Positions 55,160-64,000 of a DNA stretch of 64,000 bases are shown one piece after another (the first letter of the stretch is position 1; each line of letters begins with the position of its first letter). The notes beneath the pieces are model-generated. The model saw only the letters and a list, made by a program, of their open reading frames with translations. It was not told the DNA's origin and did no database searches. Source of the stretch: Amanita rubescens (lineage: Eukaryota > Basidiomycota > Agaricomycetes > Agaricales > Amanitaceae); NCBI GenBank assembly GCA_015039365.1, contig WION01000026.1:124001-188000 (forward strand), read 5' to 3'. The position numbers were made by a program, and so were the translations under genes.

Positions 55160-57151
55160 TCACAGAAGAGCTACCTCCAGCCTGTTTCGTTTGTACGACG
55201 GTAACACAGGCAAAGTCTCAGTATCAACAATCGAGATGTCTGGCAGTCTCCTCCTCAAGTTATCGATTTGCCCACGGGACAGCTCGTTAGCGACTTCATT
55301 CCCTCTCTGACTCGAGTCAACCACAACTTGAATGGCAAATAAATCATTGATAAGGACATCAACAGCCGAGAGGAGAATCAGATTGCGATCTGGAACGGAA
55401 GTGTGTAGGCGATCAAACGTCTCTACCGTTTTCAAATTGTCGGTGTAGATCAGGATACGACCCTTGAGATTACGCCTGTGAGAAATGTGGATAGCCCAGC
55501 ACACGGATAGTGCTTTGAGGAAGGGGCTGTCCCCGTTGGGTGGTGAGGCCGCTCGGAAGCCGGTAGAAGCCTCTTTGTAGTAGCAACCCAGGCCTCTCCG
55601 CGATGCGTCACAGAAGAAATGGTGGTTCGCCTGGGTCGGCGTCCACGCGATGGACTTGATGATGTGAACGCCTTTCAGCTTCGCTGCGTGGGCGGCGAAC
55701 CAAGAAAGCTCGAATTTGATGGCGGCGTCCACATCCACCTCTTCGTCCAGTTTCTTTTGTGAATTGGAACCGATCGCCGCGTGGAGCGCCCGCAACCCTG
55801 GCTTAAGCATAGGAAAGGCAGATAATGACCAAGCCATAAAGCCAGCGAGCTGCATGAGACCTTGCAGCGTCTGGCGACCTGATCCGGGTGAGCAAAAGTG
55901 TCGAATTATTGATAGCAGTTTATCGAGCTTTTCCTCGGGTAAAGTGATTGTCATGGCATTTGGATCCACTAGAAAACCGAGAATTTCGAGGGTTTCGCCG
56001 GAGACCTGCTTCCTTTCATCGTGAGGGATTCCCAATTCGTTCCATAGTTTGAGTAATCGAGCCTGCTTTGTCGGTAACCTTTTCTTATAAGGCGCATAGT
56101 ACTCCTCTGACGAGGCTAGTTCAAAAGAAAAGCAGTCGTCGGTGTACAGCTTCAGATGCGGCAAATTCCGGACATTTATAGCAATCCACGTCACTAGTCC
56201 CATGAACCCAACCCACAACCGTTGCGAGCCCCGGTTCCCAAAACTGTTGCAACGATCAACATGTCTTTGACCATCGACGGTCACGATCTGTCTTATCTGC
56301 CAAAGGGGGTGCATTGGAAGACGACGGTACGCGGACGAAACATCCGACTTGAAAAGCTTCAGTTTGACTGATGGACCGTTTTCACGCCTGAACTGGATCA
56401 GGGAATCGATTAAGTCTTTGATGGTGTCCTGTTGGGCACCTGCACTATCTTCCCGCGAAATCATGCTGTTCAACGGGTACTTTGACGCGCTATGATCGAC
56501 TACCAGACGAAACTTGGATGGCCCTTGCTTGGGCACCGCACGTATAGGCATGCTATACATACCCGGGAGAAGCTTTGTCCCAAACGGCTGGGAAAACCGC
56601 CTTTCTTGAATCTCTGTTTTACACTGTTCGCGAAGAAACTCGCGTTTGTTCTTATCCCTTGGCGGGGGGCACGAAGCATCGTAGGTCAATGGATATGACC
56701 CACCCTCGGGGTTCGTATTCGCAAAGGGCCAAAACCCTTCCCGCAGGCCGATTACGACGGATTTTACAAATGCCTGATTGGGGTGAGTACGAAGCAGCCG
56801 TTCGAATGCGGAAGCTTTGATGGGAGTTACGATCTGGAAGAGGTGGGGATATCGCTTGATCGTGTCCTGGATGTCTGCCCGGAATTCATGGGCTCCTGGA
56901 CGAGGAAGGGGAGTATCGCTATGTGTGGATAGGACTGTTGGGCTCTTGCCAACCTCCTGAAGCGTCCATAGGAGGCCGCGGCGAAAACTGGGCCAACTAG
57001 GTTCATGTCCATCAGATGCAGAGATATCGGGTGGGACATCTCCCCAAAAAGTGGCCATTCCTTCGTCATCTTGTCCAAGCGTGCTGGTGTTTGCACTTGC
57101 AGGGGATTGAGGCGCACCCCCAGACCCACTTTTCGAACTCGTGAGGCCCAT
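55160..57151 (-). CDS. reverse transcriptase-RNase H protein of a DIRS-like retroelement, intact copy 3
   Basis: One open frame of 663 residues starts MGLTSSKSGSG; an in-frame ATG 14 codons upstream (57193) is less likely, since all three copies share the MGL start. Order: a low-complexity N-terminus, a block with LLRTHPNQAFVKSVVIGLRE, then the polymerase (PKQGPSKFRLVVDHSASKYP; FKSDVSSAYRRLPMHP; FGNRGSQRLWVGFMG; YTDDCFSF, the catalytic Asp pair), then an RNase H-like domain (FFCDASRRGLG, IYTDN). The RNase H Glu position is Lys (FLKALSVCWAIH) and the last Asp is Asn (GNEVANELS). MG-x-x-x-S fits the N-myristoylation consensus. No LTR, integrase or tyrosine recombinase is seen, so the element type is inferred from polymerase style. 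It lies convergent to zinc-finger gene I. Confidence 0.9.
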   Translation of the reverse strand: MGLTSSKSGSGGAPQSPASANTSTLGQDDEGMATFWGDVPPDISASDGHEPSWPSFRRGLLWTLQEVGKSPTVLSTHSDTPLPRPGAHEFRADIQDTIKRYPHLFQIVTPIKASAFERLLRTHPNQAFVKSVVIGLREGFWPFANTNPEGGSYPLTYDASCPPPRDKNKREFLREQCKTEIQERRFSQPFGTKLLPGMYSMPIRAVPKQGPSKFRLVVDHSASKYPLNSMISREDSAGAQQDTIKDLIDSLIQFRRENGPSVKLKLFKSDVSSAYRRLPMHPLWQIRQIVTVDGQRHVDRCNSFGNRGSQRLWVGFMGLVTWIAINVRNLPHLKLYTDDCFSFELASSEEYYAPYKKRLPTKQARLLKLWNELGIPHDERKQVSGETLEILGFLVDPNAMTITLPEEKLDKLLSIIRHFCSPGSGRQTLQGLMQLAGFMAWSLSAFPMLKPGLRALHAAIGSNSQKKLDEEVDVDAAIKFELSWFAAHAAKLKGVHIIKSIAWTPTQANHHFFCDASRRGLGCYYKEASTGFRAASPPNGDSPFLKALSVCWAIHISHRRNLKGRILIYTDNLKTVETFDRLHTSVPDRNLILLSAVDVLINDLFAIQVVVDSSQRGNEVANELSRGQIDNLRRRLPDISIVDTETLPVLPSYKRNRLEVALL

Positions 57152-57193
57152 TCTCTGGTGACTCGCGGGAGGAAAAGGGAGTAACTGCGGCAC

Positions 57194-57628
57194 AGGTCAA
57201 CTCACGACATTTTATCTACCCACGTATCTAAAAATAAGTCGCTTCTGGACACGTATTCATGCTGCGTACGTCAGGGGGGGTGTCTACTATACTCGAGCCG
57301 TATAATGATATATATTGGTGGCTGCCGCCTACCGCGAGGATACGCAAACAAATCAAGAGAGATGCACGAAATTGAGGAGAATAGAATATGCTCGCAATTC
57401 AATTGCATAATGCTGTATAAATTGTGGATATATATGATGTAAAAAAATGAAAAAAAAGTGAAATATGTGGGGGGTATATCTATCAGTTATTACCGTAAGT
57501 AAATATATAAAGATCATGCGTGTTAGTTTGAGATTAGCCACCTTTCAACCGACGAAAGATTAAAACGAACGAAAAAAAAAGAAAGAGAGGGGGAAACGTC
57601 CGAGATCGAAGGAAAGGAGCCCGCGCTC
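57194..57628. other. boundary between repeat block and ordinary genes
   Basis: The retroelement 5' flank similarity ends near 57215. The rest is AT-rich 3' flank of the next minus-strand gene, without open frames of note. Confidence 0.5.
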
Positions 57629-60600
57629 TCAGGCTTCCAGCGCCTCCGCCGCCGCAGCTTGTTCTTCAAATTCAAGTTCACCCATCACCAAACTAACCGC
57701 TGAAGCTCTCGTCGACATCCTGTCCGACAACAAACCCTCCCCATCCGCATTCAAATGAAGCGTCCCTCCAGCTTTCTCGCTCCTCATCAGCAAGTCCTTC
57801 CACCGTTCTCTTTTCTCTTTCTCCGTCAAGGAGATAGATTTTCTGTGGTGGGCGTAGGGGTGGTCTTCAGCATCACCACTACGTACAGCGCCATTAGTTG
57901 GCGCTGACCCGTTACCGGTACTCTTCACGCTCGCTGTTCGCTTTAATGAAGATTTTCTAAGAACCTTCGCGCTGCCGGTGTTGTTTGTCTTGGAGTTCGA
58001 ATTCTCTTCCTTTTTCACATCTCTTACGACGGTAGAGGCAGAAGGCCGTCTAGGATTCCTCGCAGGCCTCACAGGAGGCAAAGTAGACGCGCCTGACGAG
58101 AAGCTCAACTTTCTTAACAAAGTGCTCAACGTCCCAGCAGGCGTTGAGCTAAAAGTCGAAGTTGACGAAGTCGATGGAGGGGGAGGTACTACCGGCTGTG
58201 ATGATGACGAAAGCGGAAGAGATGGTTGCGACTGGGATGACGATGACAGAGGAGCTTCAAAACACGGCGACGGGGATGAATACGACCTCCCAACGGCGGA
58301 AGACGATTCAGATCTACCAGGCCGGGGCGACGAAGACGATACGGACAAGAAATGGGATATCGACTCGGATATCGACATCCTCCTGTTCCTCTTCTTCCAA
58401 CCTATGGACGACGACGACCCCGCCACCGCGGAACCAGAACCAGAACCGAAACTAGAGTTCACACTAGAGGCGGAGCCAGGAGTTGAAGTCGAAGCAAACG
58501 ACGGTTCTTCTATTCTCTCCATTCCAAATTGTTTTCCCACGACCCTTCCAAAGGTGGACAAGGCAGGCGTAAAGTACTCTGCTGATCCTGCGCCGGAACT
58601 GGATAACGAACTTGGACTCTCGACCGCCCTAGGAGGAGATGACGTTGAGAAGACGCGTGAAGTGGGAGACGATAAGGGTGAAATAGCGCTCGTTGTGGAT
58701 GACCGACCCCTGCCCAACAACAACACATTTTCACTCCCATTGACGTCAACACCACCACCACCAACATAACATTCTCCGGATCCTCTCTCCGCAACACGTT
58801 TCCTAGGTGGAACAGGCAACGACGGCAGCTCATTTTCCGGAGACCGAGCCATACTCCATTCAAACCCGCCCAGACTCGCACTCCGACCAGGACTAGGCAT
58901 CGGAACCGGTATCCTGATGCCTCCACTCTTGTTATCCAAATCGTTTATGTTTATCCGAGGCAGAGGCGAAGTTGCACTTCGACTAGGAAGTTCAAGGTAT
59001 AAGCCTACTTTCGAAGGCCGACCACGGGAGAAACCGCTTATATGCGGTGGCGGGTACCCTTTATCTACGGTTCTGCGGGCGTTGGGGTTTCCGCTTCCAC
59101 TCTGTGTTGGGCCCGTACTAACGCCGGTCAAAGAACCATCTTTGTCATTATTCCGCGTCTCTGGTTCGATGTCTTTGTTGGCTGACGATGTCGTCGTGAG
59201 AGAGGTGGAGCTAACGTGGCCTGGCCCCTTCGAAAGTTCTGCAGGCGGAACAATATGCTTCGCCAGTATATTAGTGGGCATACGTGGTACCAGCACCATG
59301 CCGTTATTACTATTATGTTTGTTATTACTTTGCGATTGCTGTTGTGGTGGAGGTGAATGATTAAGTTGATTCTGTGGTGGAGGTGAGTGACCGTTGACCT
59401 CGTCCACAGAAGAAATAGAGGAACGTTTGCTACGCATGCTTCGTGACCTGCCAATGACGCTAGTATTTAAGAAGCGAGGGTCGGGCGAAGAAGGCGCTGC
59501 ATTTGCAGTACTCGGGCGAGAGGGAATTTGAGGCCTTGCTTGGCCGGATGGCGTTGATGATCGAATTAAACCTTGTTCTGACACGCTGGCGGATGCAGAG
59601 GCAGAAAAGCCGCTTGATGTTGACGTTCGTCTTCTCAGGGCACCAACTGATGACGTGGCACGTAAGCGGTGTAACATTTTCTTCTGGTTGCCGCCGGCGG
59701 GTGACGAGGAAGAAGATGGTATTGGTATAGGTGCATGCAACGAAGCTGATCTATGGCTTTCCACAGTTCTCGTCTGGCTAATGTGGATTTGAACATCGGA
59801 ACCCGTCTATAGTTGAGATGAGAATAGGAAAACCTCAAAGAGTGGTAGAGAAACTAACATTGGGTATACTGCTGGGACTGGGACTGTGGCCGCCGTCGCT
59901 AGATACGGAAATGGGACTTGTAGGGCTCGAGCCAACCGGAAAGAAGGATCGGAAGCCCTTGGGGAGGGCGGGAACAGGAGGAGCAGGTTCATGTGCAAAT
60001 GATGATGTATGTGAGAGAGATTCTTCGCTGTAGTTGGGCAAATGCGATTTGGATGAGGAACGAGAGTGATATTTGTCTCTGAGCCCGCCAGTGCTGATAC
60101 GTTTCATTAATTTCCATAATTTCGCGCTGCTTGCCTTTTCAGAAATAGGGGTAGATATAGATCTTGAAACGGATGAGGGAGTAGACTCGGATGGTGCGCG
60201 CGAAGGGGAAGGATCCGCGGACGAATGAGATGGACGGGGTTTGACGAGCCGTCTGGGGACCCGGACGCTATCAATGGAAGTTGGAGTGTCTGGAGTAGGT
60301 GTAGCAGGTGACGGGGACGCGAGATTCTTCCCATCAGCCGACTTTGGGTCGACGGAAATGCTTATTGAATAGCGACTGCGCATCTTCCTAATCCGTTCCT
60401 TGCCCACTTGGAGAGGAGATTTGGTGGGCTCTTCAGGACCAGCGCTACCTGAGCGTCTTGAAAAACCTTGGGAATCCTGTGCTGCGGGAGTTGCAGGTTC
60501 CGCGCTTTTAATACCTGAGCTGCCCAAACTGGAAGAATCGTCCTGGCCACGTCCCTCTGTCATAACGACACCTCCGGCTTTTCTCCACCGGTTTGAAACT

Positions 60601-60824
60601 TTCCTCGTCAGGGACTTTCCCAAACCCACCAACCCACCGCCGCTCTTGGGAGTCTTCGGGGCGCTAGTGCTGGCTGATGCGGTGGCGTAGGACCAATAGT
60701 AGGTTCCGGCATAGTTGGTCCAATTGTGGTCTTCTGGACCGTCTGCAGCGACTACTCTGTCCGCCGACGAGCCCACTACCGTGTAGTAAGGCGTTGGAGT
60801 GGTTGGCGAGCTTGGAGGCGACAT
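57629..60824 (-). CDS. large Ser/Pro-rich disordered protein, unknown function
   Basis: Two exons (60824-59859, 59806-57629; 52-nt intron) give 1047 residues. Exon 1 starts MSPPSSPTTPTPYYTVVGSS and has a short ordered-looking stretch (NWTNYAGTYYWSYATAS) and basic patches (LGKSLTRKVSNRWRKAG). Most of the protein is Ser/Pro/Thr-rich with many SP and RRxS-like sites, so it is likely disordered and phosphorylated. The C-terminus is the most conserved-looking part (HHRKSISLTEKEKRERWKDL, then SVVMGELEFEEQ-like acidic end). No domain is recognised. An upstream in-frame ATG at 60866 exists; 60824 is preferred. The gene is divergent from TYR1. A regulatory or cytoskeleton-linked scaffold would fit, but this is a guess. 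Confidence 0.85.
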
Positions 60825-61469
60825 GGCCGTCCAGCGCTTGGAACGAGAGATTAGTAAGCAGATCAAGCGGACATTGTCTGATTATACCCGTGATATTTTC
60901 GGTTCACATACCAACGAAATCCGACTCGGAACTAGGTCTGAGTCAATTCGACAGCCGAATGGGCCGAAAAACTTATATTAGAGTCGGTGAATGAATGACC
61001 GAATATGAAAGAAGTCACTTTGATCTTCTTGATCGGATCCTATCTTTTCACTTGGAACTGCATTGAATCTGGGAGATCGATCGAATGCAATAGGAGTGAT
61101 GATGAAGGGAACACTCGGTGATGATCATGTCAGAGTAGTTCGTTCCTTGATTTTGCGGGTACCTAAAGTCAGTTACGGAAACTACTAACTGGCGCTCGTC
61201 CCTACTAGTAGTCGTCCCTGCACCGGCGTTGAAACACCAGCGCGAAACGTGTGCGGGGATGCATCATAGGGCGTCAAGACTCAGAATGCACACATCTCCG
61301 AACGGGCGTTTTGGAAACGTGGGACAAAGCAATTCCCGTTGCCAATGCCAAATGGAATGGCTCCGATGGCGGGATTAGAGGGGAAGCGCTTTATCATTTA
61401 ATCTATATGAGCGGATGATTTTGTAACTCCTTCAATTACTTATAAACCAGGACTAACTGCGATCCCTGT
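60825..61469. promoter_or_regulatory. bidirectional promoter region between the disordered protein gene and TYR1
   Basis: These 645 bp separate two divergent start codons. No clear TATA box on the TYR1 side. GTTACGGAAACTACTAACTGG near 61173 and CCTGCACCGGCGTTG near 61217 are the only sequences that stand out; neither is a known site. Confidence 0.4.
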
Positions 61470-63378
61470 ATGGCTCTGTCTGTCCCAAACCCTCATGTCT
61501 CCCCCGACGCCCACCCCGACAACCAGCCCACAATCGGCCTCATAGGCATGGGCGCTATGGGCCGCATGTACGCTCACGTTCTGAGCACTGCAGGCTGGAA
61601 AAAGTATGCAGATCTTATCGGTCCGCGTGATTGCTGATCGTTCTCAGAATCTGCGTTTGCGATCTTCCATCCAAATTTGACGACCTCAAGCGTGAATACG
61701 CAAGTGCGTTCATCCTACTCTCCTCGTTTCGGTACACTGACGATTCCCAGACAATCCCTCAGTGACAGTCGTCCGCGACGGCTATGCCGTATCCAGAGCA
61801 TCCGATTTCATCGTTTATTCCGTCGAAGCTGGAGGCATCGACTCAGTCGTAAAGGAGTACGGTCCCGGTGAGTCCAACTCTATCCCAAACACCGATCCCG
61901 CTCTAGAATCACCTAGCCACCAAACTGAACGCTGTCGTCGCTGGTCAAACTTCTGTAAAGGCACCAGAACAAGCAGCATTCGAAAAGTACCTCCCTCAAG
62001 ATGTCCACATCGTATCATGCCACTCTTTGCACGGCCCTACAGTCTCACCTGTTGGCCAGTCTCTCGTATGCCCCTTTCACCACGTCATTCACCATCATTG
62101 CCTTAAACCACCACTTCCTAGGTGCTCATCAAACACCGCGGCCCCCCAGAAGCTCTTACACTCGTCGAAAACATCCTCCGCTGTTTCGGATCAAGATACG
62201 TCTACCTCTCCTATGCAGAACATGACCTGGTCACCGCCAACACCCAAGCCGTCACACATGCTGCCTTCCTCAGGTACGTCAATCGCTTCACCACTCGCTT
62301 TTCTTTCATACTCAAGATTCGCGTCGTAATAGCATGGGAACTGCATGGTGCTCTGCTGAATCATACCCATGGGAGCAAGGACTTTACGTAGGTGGGCTGG
62401 AAACGGTAAAGGTCAATCTCACCCTTCGCATCTACTCGAACCAATGGCACGTATACGCCGGCTTGGCCATTTTAAACCCTAGCGCTCGGATTCAGATCAA
62501 TCAGTGAGCAACGCCACCATACCAGCTCCTCGATCCAACTAACACAAAAAAGATTCGCTAAAAGCGCTACCGAACTATTCAAACTCATGCTAGCGGGCGG
62601 AAACGGGACCGAAGAAGACCGTCGCGCGTTCAAGGCCCGCGTAGAGTGGGGCCGGGAAGTCGTCTTTGGCGATCGTGACGCCTCTCCAGCATCATCACCG
62701 ACTAGTACCAACGCTAACGGAGACACCCAGAAAAAGAAGAAAAAACGCCGTCCAATCTTACTTTCCGAAAGCGTCCTAGACAAATTCAGTCTAGGCAAAT
62801 TGACCTACAACCCCACTTCCATACCCCTATTAAGTCCACCCATAGGCTTCACCAACCCTCCATTCGCCTCCAGCGGGTCGTCGTCGGAAGAAACCACCCC
62901 CTCTACATCCACTGATCCCAAAACGACCCGCCGAGCGTCCACCGGCGTTCCAACCCGCTACAGACCCAACTCCCACCTCGCCCTCCTCGCCATGGTCGAC
63001 TCCTGGGCCCACCTCAAAATCAATCCATACACCCACCTCTCCCTCGCCGCAACCCCCCTCTTCCGTCTCTTCCTCGGCGTAGCCGAGCACCTCTTCCTCA
63101 ACCCCTCCCTCCTTCGCGCTTCTCTCCATTCGGCGCTGTACGATACTTGGCATAGGGCGGACGACCTCGAGTTCGTTGTTGCTGCCAGGGGGTGGAGTCA
63201 GGCTGTCGGTTTTGGTAATTTTGAGGTGTATAAGAGGAGGTTTATGCAGACTAGAGCGTTTTTGGAGAGTAGGTTTGAGGAGGGGGTGAAGGTTGGGAGT
63301 GAGATGATTAAGGCGGTGATGGAGACTGAGGTGCAGAGGGAGAAGGAAGAGGAGGAAGGGGAATGTGAGGAGGTTTAG
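61470..63378 (+). CDS. TYR1: prephenate dehydrogenase (NADP+)
   Basis: Seven exons (61470-61603, 61648-61703, 61751-61867, 61917-62065, 62122-62273, 62333-62503, 62553-63378) give 534 residues. The enzyme oxidatively decarboxylates prephenate to 4-hydroxyphenylpyruvate in tyrosine biosynthesis. Visible marks: the dinucleotide-binding GLIGMGAMG (residues 23-31), SCHSLHGPTVSP (about 136), YAEHDLVTANTQAVTHAAFL (to about 202), WVGG-type YVGGLETVKVNLTLRIYSNQ and WHVYAGLAILNP. These match the yeast Tyr1 order. The protein is longer than yeast Tyr1 (about 450 residues) because of a low-complexity insert after residue 290 (KKKKKRR, SSSEETTPSTS). Introns are short with standard borders. Confidence 0.95.
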
Positions 63379-63399
63379 AGTGGGATGAATAGTTATGGT

Positions 63400-64000
63400 T
63401 TTCTTGGGTGTAAAATTGAATTCTTGTTGAATCTCACGGCTTTGCATGATATTCGGCCAACGGATATCCCGATGAAATACTGGCGGATCAGCGTGGGCTA
63501 CCTGGCTTGAGCATTAGTTAATAAAGGAGAAATAGATCGAGACTACCTTGAGAACCTGGAGGATGCACACTACAGCATTTCGAACATCCAAGGGTGATTT
63601 AGGACCTTCGCTAATCCCTACTGGCTCCAGATCGACGTATGTGACACGTAAACGGCGCAGGATTTCGGCTTTCTTAAGTCGGTCCACGTTAGGAACGCTC
63701 TTCGAAACCAATGACGCATAGATCGCCTGTAGATGTTTGACGCGCTCTTCGTCATTGACCACATGCTTGAATTCAGGAACCGCTAATCTATACCTCTTGC
63801 GCACATGTGATAAAAAATATTCAATAGTCTTGCCACCCTCGCTGAGCTTAGAGTCAACATACCAGATGGAAACAGAAGAAATATGCTCACACATCAGGTT
63901 TTCGGCCGGGTCTACTTTCGGCACTTTCAAAAGTGCTGAAAGTGCCTCGGCTGCCCTCACGTGGCCGCATTGACTTCCTCTCATTTCTTGCTGTGCAACG
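63400..64000 (-). pseudogene. protein kinase-like gene, truncated at the catalytic loop (partial at window edge)
   Basis: The minus strand is open from the right edge (64000) to 63547, then a short intron (GTAGTC to CAAGCCAG) leads at 63501 to VAHADPPVFHRDIRWPNIM. HRDIRWPN is the catalytic loop pattern of kinase-like proteins expanded in basidiomycetes. The preceding text (RLRVTYVDLEPVG..RNAVVCILQVLK) would be the central helix region. After NIMQSRE the frame runs antisense into TYR1 and shows no metal-binding Asp motif, so the C-lobe is missing. Either the gene is truncated or its last exon is spliced in from beyond what I can see (a GTGAGA donor follows at about 63438). The 5' end lies outside the window. 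Confidence 0.55.

Noticed and set aside
57978..58769. 263-codon plus-strand open frame
   Set aside because: It is antisense to the second exon of the disordered protein gene, and its acidic composition simply mirrors Ser-rich codons on the coding strand.
62830..63447. 205-codon minus-strand open frame
   Set aside because: It is antisense to the last exon of TYR1; apart from its first few codons, which continue the kinase-like frame, it has no motif.

Overview
The window is fungal nuclear DNA, most likely from a mushroom-forming basidiomycete (Agaricomycetes). The evidence is genes split by many short introns (about 40-75 nt, GT-AG with occasional GC-AG), eukaryotic housekeeping genes such as prephenate dehydrogenase and gamma-glutamyltransferase, and a long repeat-rich accessory block. 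I rebuilt gene models by hand from splice sites, and most close exactly in frame. LAYOUT: 1-4.4 kb is ordinary: a partial membrane-anchored protein, a metallophosphoesterase and a gamma-glutamyltransferase, all on the minus strand. 4.4-57.2 kb is a dynamic block. 57.2-64 kb is ordinary again: a large disordered protein, a divergent prephenate dehydrogenase gene (TYR1) and a cut-off kinase-like gene. THE DYNAMIC BLOCK has four recurring parts. (1) A reverse transcriptase-RNase H gene family, always on the minus strand: one intact copy (55160-57151), two full-length frameshifted copies (7269-9274, 11288-13264) and at least six fragments. (2) A two-finger zinc-finger gene family, always on the plus strand: eight copies with intact models (A, B, D, E, F, G, H, I) and one pseudogene (C), with a conserved N-terminal Cys/His cluster and an intron inside finger 1. 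(3) A basic, coiled-coil-like family, called NGWP here after a conserved tetrapeptide: one intact five-exon gene (31431-32371) and three decayed copies. (4) Fragments of host genes (3-ketoacyl-CoA thiolase three times, acid sphingomyelinase once), two foldback elements, one MITE-like element and several dispersed repeats. HOW THE PARTS RELATE: zinc-finger genes repeatedly sit head-on (convergent) to a reverse transcriptase copy or an NGWP copy. One composite unit (repeat, zinc-finger gene, antisense reverse transcriptase fragment) occurs three times. This suggests that the zinc-finger gene travels with, or is amplified with, the retroelement; segmental duplication is the simpler alternative. 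A pair of small secreted-protein genes shares a bidirectional promoter carrying an exactly repeated 18-mer. No rRNA gene, canonical tRNA, CRISPR array or bacterial-type feature was seen.
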